Below, piece by piece: positions 1-10,894 of a stretch of 64,000 nucleotides of DNA (its first letter is position 1; the number at the start of each line of letters is the position of its first letter). Under the pieces are notes generated by a model. The model searched no databases. It was not told where the DNA came from and saw nothing but the letters and a program-made list of their open reading frames with translations. Source of the DNA: Eutreptiella sp. 'Long Island Sound 2002' (taxonomy: Eukaryota; Euglenozoa; Euglenophyceae; Eutreptiales; Eutreptiaceae); NCBI GenBank assembly GCA_964036045.1, contig OZ038379.1, forward strand, positions 22,457,976 through 22,521,975, written 5' to 3'. A program made the position numbers and the translations under genes.

Positions 1-620
1 CCGAAATTTGGTTTGCCATGTGGCTGCCTATGGTGGTGTGTCCACGGCTCTCACATAAATGCATGCCTTTGGTGTAATGGTTGCTGTTGGTTGAGCCGTT
101 CCAAAGGGTTTCAAGGGCAAAGGGTTGTAGGGACATTGGGGCATGGGGACACAGTGGCATATATTCCTTTAACTACCAGGTACGGGGTGTGCACCGGTAC
201 CCTCAAAAACGCACTCAGGGGAACCGGGCTTGCTGCACGACGTTGGCGACGACAGTGTTGGGAAACGTTGGGGACGCTGGGGAACACGTGTACCCGGATT
301 TTGTACCGGCATACCCACATTCTAGAACGTTCTAGAACGTCGGGGAACACATGTGCCCGCATTTTGTACCGGGTCGCACCCGGACGTTCCGGAACGATGT
401 AGAACGTTCCGGAACACGGGAACACATGTACCACATTTTGTACCTAGTGGTACCCACATTCCGGAAGGCTGTGGAACGTCAGCAACACATGGGAACCACG
501 TGTACGCGTGTTTCGTACCCGGTAACACACATGTTCCCCAACACGCTGCTCGTCGAGAACGTCGAGAGCGACGAAGAACGTGTTGGGGAACACATGGGAA
601 CATGTGGAGGGAACATGGGG
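1..620. repeat. Degenerate ~70-bp tandem repeat with palindromes
   Basis: Four to five diverged units recur from about 265 to 600. Each carries a GGAACACATG-like block, a CATTTTGTACC-like block and then a run of GAACGTTC or TTCCGGAA palindromes (for example CATTCTAGAACGTTCTAGAA near 319). Open frames occur on both strands only because the repeat lacks stops, and no protein family is recognisable. The first 20 bases resemble the dispersed AAATTTGG element seen again at 30.8 and 38.4 kb. Confidence 0.6.
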
Positions 621-789
621 GAACATTTTCCATTTCACATGAAAAACATGTTTTTTGCGGGTACCTGGCATTTTAAATGGTTTCAGCACACTCAGAAACC
701 CCCTTTGACAACATAAAATGGGGGGGTGATGTAACGCGTTAGGGCACATTTCAGGCGGTAGCTAAAGGAATATGCAAAGGGCCATAGGG

Positions 790-1257
790 TCATACCATCG
801 CATCGAGGACCACATGCAATGGAGGGGGCACGGTGTGGATGTTGGCCTTCAAGGCAAGCAGCTCTTGTAGTACGGAGACGGATGCAAAATGGGCTGCTTC
901 CATCAAGGGAGTACGTCCATATTGGCCTTTGGCGTCCAGGTCGGCCTTTGCCGCGATGAGAGCACGTGCTACGTGCAAGTGGTCGTCAATCGCTGCGTAG
1001 TGCAACGGCGTGTCGCCATTTGCATCCCGTGCATTGACATCCTCCCCACCCCGAATCAAGGCACGGACAGCATCGATGTTGTCAACCGCATCATGCAGTG
1101 CCATGCAGCCAATTGCAATTTTGCTACAAACGTGACAAGCAGGGCAGCACCGGGCAGAGCCATGGCCAATACCGGAACCCAGGTCCCTGAACACTACAAA
1201 CACAAACGCTCTCTTTATGGACATATGGGGGCACAAGGAACGGATGGCTAGGGCCAC
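790..1257 (-). CDS. Small ankyrin-repeat protein or ankyrin exon
   Basis: The frame of 155 codons carries about three ankyrin repeats in its last 100 residues. The hallmark turns GDTPLHYAAIDDH and GRTPLMEAAHFAS are visible, each followed by a second helix and a DVNARDANG- or DLDAKGQYG-type loop. Ankyrin repeats are protein-binding scaffolds, so no enzymatic role can be inferred. The first ~50 residues are cysteine-rich, do not look like ankyrin sequence and may be untranslated or intronic. The frame ends GCGATG-GTATGA, so the apparent stop could instead be a splice donor, making this one exon of a larger gene whose other exons I could not find. The start codon choice is arbitrary. Confidence 0.45.
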   Translation of the reverse strand: MALAIRSLCPHMSIKRAFVFVVFRDLGSGIGHGSARCCPACHVCSKIAIGCMALHDAVDNIDAVRALIRGGEDVNARDANGDTPLHYAAIDDHLHVARALIAAKADLDAKGQYGRTPLMEAAHFASVSVLQELLALKANIHTVPPPLHVVLDAMV

Positions 1258-3500
1258 GGATTGCTAAGCCGGGGGGGGGGGGGGTGGAGGGGTCTCGGAG
1301 AGGGAGTCGGGGGGTTTGGTTGAGAAAAATACCCACCACCACCAAAGTGCACCCCATGTGCCCGAAAGCCTACACCTTTGCCTTGCCCTGCAGAAATGGT
1401 GACAATACACTACTGGAGTTGTGCGTCTTCATCAAAACATGTAGTGCCCTTTGTTGTTTTAGATCAGCACTGGCTGCAAGGAAAGCAAGTGGTGGGTGGG
1501 GCACACACAGCACATCGCGATGTAGCGCGCCAGCTACCTGTACTAACTTGTTGATCTGCAGCATAGTTTGTGTAAAAAGCAGTGTGCATGTTGTCTACAA
1601 AAGATGTTTAAAGATGCAACGAAGTTGCAAGCACAGTGATCCTCACTTTTCCCCAAAACATGCTTTTTGCGGATAGCACCCTTTGTTGTGAAGCAAATGG
1701 CACAATGACCACATACACAATCTTGCCCCCAGGCTTCTTAGCTTCAGAAATAATTATCATACTCACAGATCATTCTGCATCATGGGAGGGCATATGGATT
1801 GATCCCTGTGGGTTCCCTCCAAAATGCACTCCTGGAATACAAAACTTGGGCAGTCTGAGGCAGATGCAACCGCTTGCGCATAAGTTCCTGCAGACTGCTT
1901 TCGTTGCAAGGCATCAACACTGAACAAATAGCAGCACACATGCAATGCCTCCTCATGCTGTCTTGGCACAACGGCACGGGGGAGCAGCAAAGAGCATATC
2001 TCTCTGGGACGTTCGGAATGGTGCCAACACGGAGCGTTTTCAGGGGCCGGTGCCATTGTTGCCTCATTTGTGCCCGCCGAGTGTCCCAGAGGGGGGGTAT
2101 GTGGGGTATATTCGGAAAGCCCTTGAAAAGGGCTTTTCGGAGATGTATTGGTTAGGGGGGGGGGGTCCGGAACCATATTTTTTCGAAAATTGGCCGTTAC
2201 CGTTGACAGGTTGGGTTTCTTTTGCCTGTTCTGGTCTGGTTTCAGACAGACTGCACCGCACCCCTACTCCCATTACTCCAACATATGGGCATATGAGGGT
2301 CAAGTCATTTGGGTGGATTTGTTGCATTTGATGTGTAGAAGACATGTGCAACATGGGTCCCCTCAAGAGGCCAATAAGTTGAAGACTTTGACCAATAACT
2401 ACCTTGGACACCTGGATGATGCCTGGTGCAACTTGCAGCATCAAGCTCACCAGAGTGCAAGAAATCAAAGATGGCAGAATTTCTCAAACAGGCTGTCAAG
2501 CTGGGACATGAGACTTCAATATTTGGATTCAGCACGTCAAAACGCATCCACTTATCTCCTTTCACTTTCCTCCAACTCCACAATATGTCGGAGCACCCAG
2601 GGGAACACCTATGAGTTGGTGTCCCGCACGCGTGTGTAGAGCAGCCAGAGGCCCGAAAACCCTGAAACGCCGAAAAGTTCGGCCTCGGTACTCAAAAATA
2701 TGGTCACTTATTCCCCCTTTACCCATACATTTCTGAAACGGCCTTTTCTCACAGATTTCAAAAAGTTTTCCCTTTAATCTTCAATAATATGAATAAACAC
2801 GAATATCAGCAGCACATCGCCAACACATACCCCTACGCATACCCATTCGCTGACCCGTTTGTAACCCTCTGTGCCCCCACACCAGTCAGCTTTACGGTCC
2901 CTCTCGACAGCTACACTCCCCACCTCAACATGTCTACTGCCCCCTACAAACCCCACCCCCCTTCCCCTTCCCCAAATGAGTCCAAAAACCAAGTTTTTTA
3001 TTTTGATTACCTTTTGGCAAGCACTTTCCCCAGTTTGACCTGCACCTTCTCCTATGTGACCTGCACCTCACCAACTGTGTCGGTCCGACCTTGGAGGCAT
3101 TTTAGTGGGCATTTTTGGTAGTTGCATTGTAGGCTGCTGAGTGCTCTCTTTTGCCTTTACTGATTGTCGGTGACACCTTCTCCAAACTGACCTGCACCAT
3201 CTCCAAACCGACCTGCACCTTCTCCACATTGACTTCACCTTTTAAAACAACGCACACCTTCTTCAAAGTGACCTGCGGGTCTCCTTTTAAAATGACCCCA
3301 GAGTTGACCTCTAGTGTAGCCTTACCTTCAAAATGCGCTTTGGTTGTCTAACTTGGGGCACTTGGAGCCGGCACTTGTGGACACTTTTTTGTATGTGTTG
3401 ACATTTCACTTTTGGCTATTTGTTGACAGTTGTCCACACCTTTCGTTGTTATTTTGCAGTGTGACCCAGTCCAAGGAACTTCCGACCAAGTCGGCTGGGG
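1258..3500. other. No recognisable gene; short repeats
   Basis: I see no convincing coding sequence here. A 13-base G run lies near 1270. Between about 3010 and 3290 a degenerate ~20-25 bp motif of the type CTGCACCTTCTCCAAACTGAC recurs several times. The 163-codon plus frame starting at 2148 matches nothing I know. Confidence 0.5.
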
Positions 3501-4060
3501 CTTTGCACGTCCACGACGAGAAGAGTGGCACACAGCGACTGGATGTGTTGTGCCATGTTCACTGCAAAAGGTGCTCAAAGTTTGGAGCGCAAAATTGCAC
3601 TGGCTTAAGGAGATGTGCGGCCAGACGAACTACTTTCGCAGCTTTGCTGTTTCTTCCAACGGTTGCATATTTGTAAGTGGGAAAATAATACTACGGGATC
3701 TTCACGCGAGAGTTTCACTGCTTGGCGTTGTCACATCAACTCTCTTGAATTCTGTCCAACCATAAATTGGCCGTCTGCTGGAGACGTCAGTTATGATTTG
3801 GGTGGGACTTGACTGAAGGCCGTGGTTGATGACCTCGTAACCAAGCTTCCGGACCGTCTGAGCCGGAAGGCAGTGATTGCTGACCTAGTAACCGAGCTTC
3901 CGAACTGTACAAGCCACAAACTTGTGCGGTGAACAACTGTACCAATTCTAACGTCAACTCTCTTGAATTCTGTCCCACCAAAAACTGGCTGTCTGCAGGC
4001 ACGAAGATGTCAGTTATGATTTGGGACTTGATCGAAGGCAGTGGTTGCTGACCTCGTAAC
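3500..4060 (+). pseudogene. WD40-repeat gene fragments, tandemly duplicated and broken
   Basis: Short stretches in shifting plus frames read like WD40 blades. One near 3640-3700 gives SSNGCIFVSG followed by ILRDL. One near 3958-4035 gives SLEFCPTKNWLSAG followed by SVMIWDL. The 3736-3860 stretch is repeated at 3954-4100 at a distance of 218 bp with many substitutions, and frames change or stop between pieces. WD40 blades form beta-propeller scaffolds. The call rests on motif rhythm only and could be wrong. Confidence 0.35.
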
Positions 4061-4534
4061 CGAGCGTCTGAACCATCCAAGCCACAAACTTGTGCATTTG
4101 GAGTGGGGAACTGTGCGGTGGTCCGCCGATGGCGGTGGTACACCGATAACGCAATCGAGCCTCGGGGTCGTGGTGCTGGAGGCACACGTGGGCGTGCACC
4201 TTCGTGCGAAGTTGAAAAACAACATTGCGAGTGTCGTTAAGCATCTCATCGCTGCCCTCACGCCTTTTTCCTGGTTTCATAATGTCGCATGACCCTTACC
4301 CTTCTGCGGCTGGTGCAGGGGAGCAACAAACCAACTCCAAGCTGGAAATGCCTTCAACCCTACAAGGGCAAAACAACTGGTGCCGAAAACCTGGTTGCTT
4401 TCGATGCCAGTCTGACGTTGAAAATTTAACTTTTGCTTGGTTGTGCATAGGACGTGTCTCTGGGTGGAGACGAGCATGCCAACACTCAAAGGGGGCCCAT
4501 TCTACAACTGTTGAAGAGTGCATCATTTGGCCAG

Positions 4535-6765
4535 CAGCCAGAATTCTTCCTATCATTTCTGAGAACAGTTCCGACTCTGGTGCACCCAACAACGTGGTGG
4601 AAGGTTTGTTAAAAGAGCAGTCTCGTGAGCTGCCTAAAATCATGACAACCGCCGTTCTAGAGGCGTGGGAGATCCACACTCTGATGTTGGCACAGAGGAA
4701 GGGCTTCTTCCTAGTGGGCATCCCTGTCGATGGAGACGTGAACAGCCCTAGTCTGTTCGTGTTCTCCGACGCTCGTTATGTTGGGGCACCCTTGGACCGC
4801 AACGGTGTGCGGGCGGCTCGCTTCTTTGTCACCACCGACGACATCATGATCATGGCGAGCGAGGTGGGTCATGTGGAACCACCACCGCACGCCATCAAGC
4901 AAAAGGGACGTCTGCAGCCCGGTCGTATGTTGTTGGTGGACACTAGTAAGCATGTTTTTTAGATAGTGGGTGAACAACAACTTCGCTACTGTGCAGTTGA
5001 GGAAGAAGTTCTTGGCGTACCTTTTTTAAGTTGGTTGAGGAAGGCTTCGACCATTGCCCGGTCGTGTTTAACTACAACTGCGAGCATTTGCACAAACTCT
5101 TGATTGATATGGTGGTCAACAGAAGGAGGCTCTCGGCTCCATGGGCAGCGACTCCGCCTGGGTTTATGTGTCAAAGGTCCTCGCTTGATGATTGACTGTA
5201 TCAGCAGCTGTTCGCCCACGTTACCAATCCACCTATCGCTCCTTTCCCGCAAGCCATTGCTACGTCTTTGAAAGCCGGTGTTGGCCATCAACTCCTACTC
5301 AGTGCAAGCACATCACCTTGGACAACCTCTGTTTGCATCTAGACGACTTGGCCCGTATTCGAAACATGGTCAGGGTGCCTGGGTGGGGGGACTGGAAGGT
5401 GGCCATCATTGACATCACCTTCGAGAAATCTGAGGGTCCTTGAAGAAGTGCCCTGACCGTCTTTTCGCAGAGGCTGCAAAAGCGGTTGTGGATGCCAAAG
5501 TTATTGTGCTTCCTGACCCTGCCATCAACGCGACTCGTGTGCCTGCACAGGCCTTGCCGGCCAATAGAGCCTCGGTCTTTGGTGGCCAAGAAGATGTGGA
5601 GATCAGACTAATCGTTGGCAGCGGAAAGGTCCGCTAATTGCACCATGTCTATCACCGAAGTTTCAGCGCAGAGAGGCTTTCTGGCCCCACATCCCGAGGG
5701 CGTGATGTGCCGAGTACCCAGAGTTCCTGGAGAACTGGGGAAAGGCCGGGAGCTGATGCCCTGTTTTTTTTTTTGGTGTTTGCGCTGACCGTGCAGAATC
5801 ACAGAGACTACCACTTCTGTACTGGAGGTGTTGACCACGTGAACGACCCGGTGGCTATTTCCAAACTTCTGGACACCGCTTGAACCAAAAACCACGCAGC
5901 ATACGCTGCTTTTGAGTGGTCTTCTGGCTTTCCCAATGACAAGCACATGCACGTTCCAATCAAGGAGGTTGAACCTGCTACCAACATCGTCAGGCGGTTT
6001 GCCACTGGTGCCGTGAGCTGTGATTCCATTTCTGATGAGGCCCACAAGACGCTTGCCATGCATGGATGGGGGGCAAAGTCCAACACCGGTGAGGGTGGTG
6101 AGCATGTCGAAAAGTCCGCCATCAAGCAGGTGGCCTCCGGTCGTTTTGGTGTCATCATTGCGCACCTTGATGCCGCCATTGAGATCAAAATTCAGATGGC
6201 TCTGGGAAGCAAGGTTACCAAGGGCATTTGTGCCACCCGGCACTCCACCTTTTGAGTGGGTTTGGTTTCTCCCCTAGTGCACCACGACATCTACTCCACT
6301 GAGGATTTGGCCCAGCTATCTACGATCAAGTGCGCCAGCCTTGAGGCCCCATGTGCTTGTGAAGCTCGTGTCCGAGGCCGGTGTTAGTGAACACCCCTTG
6401 GTGTGACCAAGGGTCACGCTGATCACATCACCATCTACGGTCACGACAATGGTATAGGTGCCTGCAGCTAGACTGGTGTGAAGCACGCTAGATTGCGGGA
6501 GTCGGGTATTGCTGAGACCCACTAGACCCTCCTGCTAAACAACTTGGCGGCCGTGTTGTGTTGTGCTACAAACCATGGTCAGCTGAGGTCAGGCTGCAAC
6601 ATTGTTGTGGCTTCCATGCTGAGCACTGACCAGGTTGGCATCGGCATTGCTCCTCTTATTGTCATGGGTTGCATCATCATGCGCAAGTGCCATCTCAACA
6701 CGTGCATTGTTGGTGTTGCCATGCAAGATCCTGCCCTGCACAAGAAGTTCAACATATCTGCGCTT
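4535..6765 (+). pseudogene. Glutamate synthase (GOGAT) pseudogene, frameshifted and truncated
   Basis: Glutamate synthase makes two glutamates from glutamine and 2-oxoglutarate. Pieces occur in the normal family order but in different frames. The end of the amidotransferase domain is at 4535-4960 (SDSGAPNNVVEGLLKE, LDRNGVRAARFF, KGRLQPGRM). The central region is at 5206-5640 (IDITFEKSEGP) and 5770-5880. The FMN/synthase region is at 5905-6255 ([20 protein letters not shown]), 6275-6340 (HHDIYSTEDLAQL) and 6400-6490 (GHADHITIYGHDN). The iron-sulfur segment GCIIMRKCHLNTC is at 6670-6710. The N-terminal nucleophile region and the C-terminal domain are missing. Stops and frameshifts separate the pieces. 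The lack of obvious introns would fit a retrocopy. Confidence 0.85.
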
Positions 6766-6799
6766 GCCGCAGTTGGAAGTGTTTGCCTTCAAGAGAGTC

Positions 6800-7130
6800 T
6801 CAGGTGTGGGATCCAGGAACATCTTGGGCCATGGGCCATGCACCGCGGGCTGGTCTGCACCCGCGACCCGGTCGCGTATGTGGCATAGCAGGCTACCGTG
6901 TTCAATGTGAGCCTGCGCGACAACATCCTGTTCGGGACCGACATGGACTGTGTGCAGTACGCGGCGGCACTCTGCGCCAGCAAGTTGCGGCAGGACCTAA
7001 AGAGCCTTCGGCAGTGGGGTGTGACAGAGATTGGGCAACAAGGGATCAACCTGAGCAGCGGTCAGAAGCAACGGGCCAGCATCGCCAACGCGCTGCATGC
7101 CCAAGCCAACCTTGGGGGAGCACCTATTCT
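6800..7130 (+). pseudogene. ABCC-type ABC transporter fragment
   Basis: The translation passes through VAYVA, a stop, then ATVFNVSLRDNILFG and later INLSSGQKQRASIANAL. These match the Q-loop region and the C-signature of multidrug-resistance-type (ABCC) transporters, where the usual signature is LSGGQKQR. The Q-loop glutamine neighbourhood contains TAG at 6886-6888. Walker A, Walker B and the membrane domains are absent. The piece begins within about 50 bases of the glutamate synthase pseudogene, on the same strand and in the same frame as its last piece, so the two now form one mosaic of dead sequence. Confidence 0.7.
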
Positions 7131-7600
7131 CCTCTCCAGGGGCCGCCCACCATCACCCTCCAAAACACCACCAAGTTTGCTGGCCTGATCTACACGAGCG
7201 CCTTCACACTGCCACTGCTGTAGTACGTCGCCAAGGGGATCAATCTGCTGGCAATGTTGACCTCTAACAAGGAACGCCGGGCAAAACATGTTCGAGACTG
7301 GCACCCTCGCAAATACACTATGTGCCTCTAGGCCTGGGATTGAATGGTGGAAAACAATGATAAGGCGCCAACCCTATTTTCCTTGAGACTGACTTTCAGG
7401 ATGTTAAATCATTTGTGTACTCATCAGAACAGAAGTTCAATGAGCACCAAGTTCATCCACCAAAAGTACCTGGGAACAACCTCAAATCATGTGCACATGA
7501 TGCAACACTCACCCCACAGCAGTCACCCCACAGTGTAAGTGTGTGCACACGGGGGAGGTGGCATGCTTCTCACACTACATTGCATTATGCACAGTTGAGT
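7131..7600. other. No recognisable gene
   Basis: Nothing supportable was seen on either strand between the ABC transporter fragment and the tail of the F-box frame. Confidence 0.4.
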
Positions 7601-7605
7601 ACAAC

Positions 7606-7926
7606 CTAAGTGTCATGCCTGTTGTGTTCTAACATGGAAAGGTCACCGAAGGAATGCAAAATTGTGGTGCGGGTTTTCGGGTGAACTACAGAGGTTGATC
7701 GTGGATAGGCGGTATCAGGCAGAGCCTCTGGGCGCGTCCCGTGCTGCATAAACAGCAGCATTTTTTGTCTCGCCCATTGATGCCCGCACTGGTCCATTGC
7801 AGGAGAAACTAGCAAGACCGCTTCAGGTGCATACATACTCACTACCTCCTTTATCAGCCGCGTGCACACGTCCCGCCACGTCGGTGCTATCTCATCTTGC
7901 ATGACTACGGGTGTTCGTGTACCATG
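7606..7926 (-). CDS. Possible C-terminal extension of the F-box frame after TAG
   Basis: This stretch is in exactly the same frame as the F-box protein and is separated from it only by the TAG at 7927-7929. It encodes 106 codons with a plausible helical composition (CTRLIKEVVSMYAPEAVLLV) and then a stop. I recognise no domain. It may be the original C-terminus, a 3' untranslated region that is open by chance, or part of a second exon. Confidence 0.3.
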   Translation of the reverse strand, partial: HGTRTPVVMQDEIAPTWRDVCTRLIKEVVSMYAPEAVLLVSPAMDQCGHQWARQKMLLFMQHGTRPEALPDTAYPRSTSVVHPKTRTTILHSFGDLSMLEHNRHDT

Positions 7927-8805
7927 CTATACTCCGCTGAAATCTTCAATGTAGCTGCCGTCAACGCACGAGAGCGAGTACCAGGCTCCCTCAGCCGAGG
8001 TAATCCTTCGAAGCGCAAAAAGGCCACCGTACAGCTCGGCTTGCAACTTTGGGACACTCAACCTCTGCGTGGCGAGCTGCGCTGGGTTTCGTGCCGGCGT
8101 GGCATGTGTGTCGCCGGGCCAGGGGCTGTGATACATTGCCCCTGGCCCCCGCTCCTGCTGCGCCGTGGCATGCCTTGACGCGAGGCGCTCTGCAAGGCGG
8201 CGGTCCCCCATCACGGCCATTGTTGCCAGCTTGCTATCCTTCCATTCCGCGAGGGGACCAAAGTCCACGTCCGCAAACGCGCAGACAGTGCTCGCACTGG
8301 GGACAGTGTCGAGTCTGATCCAAGAGCTCGGACCGTCCTCTCGCGCTGTCCAGCGGATGAACTGTCCGAAAAAGCGCACCTCCCCACGGGACCACTCACT
8401 GAGCGAGCCGACGAGCGGAAGCGGAAAACGTCTTTGCTCGCGCTCCGCTGCAATCATGTGTTGCGCAAACTCAACTTGCTGTCGGAGCACTGAGAGGGCA
8501 TCATCAGTGCCACAGAGCGCGGGCGGCAGCTCGCCGTCAAAGAAGCTTGTCAGGAGCGGCTCCCAAAGTGCGTGTTGTCGAGACGGGGAGTGAAGCGCCC
8601 AACAGACGCTACTGAGCCGCACCAGAGGGAGCTCATCGAGAAAACCGAAAATGACGAGCAGCGTGTTTGCGTCCAGAGTTGCGAGGCCTGCAGGTGCCCT
8701 CAAGCCGGTCTCCGACACTCGTGCACCTAATTGGCTCTTTTCAACACCTGTCTCGCTCCCCTCTGCAGGTCGAGCGATGTTGCACTCGGCCGCCCGTTGT
8801 GCCAT
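7927..8805 (-). CDS. F-box protein (possible readthrough or broken C-terminus)
   Basis: F-box proteins dock substrates on SCF ubiquitin ligases through SKP1. The 292-residue frame starts at an ATG in a favourable context (GAGCCATGG). A typical F-box lies at about residues 43-85 (LLVIFGFLDELPLVRLSSVC, then ALWEPLL). The rest has no repeat type I can name, so the substrate is unknown. The frame ends at TAG (7927-7929), but the same frame stays open for a further 107 codons to 7606 (including VVMQDEIAPTWRDVC). This suggests a nonsense mutation, a sequencing error, readthrough or an unseen intron. It is otherwise intact and probably a real gene. Confidence 0.65.
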   Translation of the reverse strand: MAQRAAECNIARPAEGSETGVEKSQLGARVSETGLRAPAGLATLDANTLLVIFGFLDELPLVRLSSVCWALHSPSRQHALWEPLLTSFFDGELPPALCGTDDALSVLRQQVEFAQHMIAAEREQRRFPLPLVGSLSEWSRGEVRFFGQFIRWTAREDGPSSWIRLDTVPSASTVCAFADVDFGPLAEWKDSKLATMAVMGDRRLAERLASRHATAQQERGPGAMYHSPWPGDTHATPARNPAQLATQRLSVPKLQAELYGGLFALRRITSAEGAWYSLSCVDGSYIEDFSGV

Positions 8806-8910
8806 GGCTCAAAATCCGTTGGCCCAGGTGGGCAATCAAAGCATACAAAATAACACTTGTGGGCACAGATGGCCAGACACTAGAAAAGCAGATGTCCATG
8901 ACTTGACATA

Positions 8911-10890
8911 ACGTGCAGATTCATCACCAACTCCCTATTTCATGTGGCCGCCTTACATTTGATACCAAATTAATTTAGGTCCCAAGGCAATACGGTCCCT
9001 ACGTCTGCTGTGAGCAAGGCTGTAACCACAACACGAAGGCGGTGCGGTGCTCTACACCCCACCCTAGTAGTAGCCCCTCGAGCCGAAGGTGGTGTTGGGG
9101 CTCGGCTTGTGACCCCCGCCCGCCCTTGGTGCTTATAACAGGTAGGAGTCCAGTACCAAGACCTGGATTTTAGCCCCCGCCACCTACTTGCTTAGGCTGT
9201 CAAGACCATCCCTTCTAAGAGCTCGAACCCTACGCCGTGGACATGGCACCAAAACCCAAGATCTCCAAACAGTCTCGCTAAACGTGCAGTCACATCAAAA
9301 TTCGCCGCCTTCATGAATATGGTGCTGCACTTGCATCGCCTGAACAGTCAGGACACTAAGAACGACATGGACCACAACCCTGACGATTGGTACCCCCAGC
9401 CGCCCCCAGCCGAGAGACGCCCAATTCAGCTCTGCGGAAGGTATGCGAAACGCATCTTCGGTCACAGGGCACCCCGCCGAACAGCAGATCCAGATTGTGA
9501 CCAAGGATCAGACCAAGAGGCAACCCAAATAGGAGCCCGTAGCCGCCGAGTCGCAGCCCACAGGATACCAGGTGGCCCCGACCAACCAAGTCGACAGAGC
9601 CCCTGCAAAGGAAGGGCTGGTGCTTTAGGGTTTGTCATGGATCGGTGCAGAAAGCGCTTTGGCCGAGCTGCCCTTTCCGTCTTCCTTCCACGGAATTCAT
9701 TCGTTGGGCCACGTTGGGATTCTCACTTGCCCACGCAATTTACAACGTCAGTTTTCATTTGATAAACATCCAATGATCCTGGCTAGATCCTGTTCAGTAT
9801 TGTCTTTCGGCACGTGCGATCAGTCACAATGGAGGCATGACCCGTCGAAGGGGTGCGCGTGCAACTATGGTCCACATTGATTGTTTCGTTTACGTGCAGC
9901 CTTTTGCAGTCGCAGGAGGTTAACATTGGAATGGGCACCACAGAAAGCGAGTGAAATGAGCCCTTGTCTCGACTCAAGAAGTGGCCTGGATAGTGAATGC
10001 AGGGGGTGGGACGTGACCATGCAAAGGGGAACGACTGGTTCTTTCGCAGGGAGGCAGATCGCCCAACCTCGACAGACCCATCTACGTGAGTAATGGCTGA
10101 GTGATGTAACGGGCCATGGTACGACTACTGGTTCAGTTGATGGACTGTAATGAGCCAACAACAACCAGCAAATCTCAACCACAAAGCAAGTATCCCTGCA
10201 GGGCATTGAGAAGATGGGGGATCGAGAAGATATCTCTCAAAATGGGTGCACAAGCTCCAAGGCAAAGGGTCAAAATATACAAACCATCTTAGTAACACCT
10301 TTCACCAAAAGTACTGAACCCCGCAACCCGCGCAGGATCATAGCCCTCACTAGATGCGGGTCGGCATGTACTGAATGTTGCAAAGAACCATTTTGTAACA
10401 CCCCCGTTTTGGACCCCTCTTTAGAAAACAACAGTGGTTACCCCAACCCGGAACACACAGGGAGGTATTTCACTACGTAGTTATGGGGCTACCCGATGAC
10501 ATGGACGCAGTGGTGCTAAGCTTGAGTGATAATAGAAGTGGGCGTCTGGTCCTCGTTTGCGCACCCACAATTGTTCTCATTTAGAAATTCCCCATTGCAC
10601 TGTACTTGTTGTGCAATTGGGCCAGAGCAGTCGTGGGAGACAAGGGCAGGGACACACCCATTGCAAAAATTAAAAGGCTGGTAAACCCCGAAACCATGGG
10701 TCTGGACCCACCACAGCGTAATCCCCCCCGTCCCCAGCCCCTGCCCTCCCGCCCATGGAATCCCCCGCAAGAAAATACCCAGTCTTATATCCATCCCTTT
10801 GTCACACTGCTGAAAATTCGGTTGCAATGGTGTGTATTCATGGCATAACTCATGGACATCTCCCACATCCATCAGCACATCTGTTTGCAT
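8911..10890. other. No recognisable gene
   Basis: I find no supportable gene on either strand. The motif AATACGGTCCCTACG near 8988 recurs at about 19237, so part of this may be mobile-element debris. A plus-strand stretch near 9240-9620 reads like short coding pieces interrupted by stops, but I cannot name a family. Confidence 0.4.
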
Positions 10891-10894
10891 AGAG

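Noticed and set aside
7606-8805. Reassigned TAG codon (genetic code change)
   Set aside because: The GST frame ends at TAG where the family normally ends, so TAG most likely terminates here too; one case cannot support a code change.
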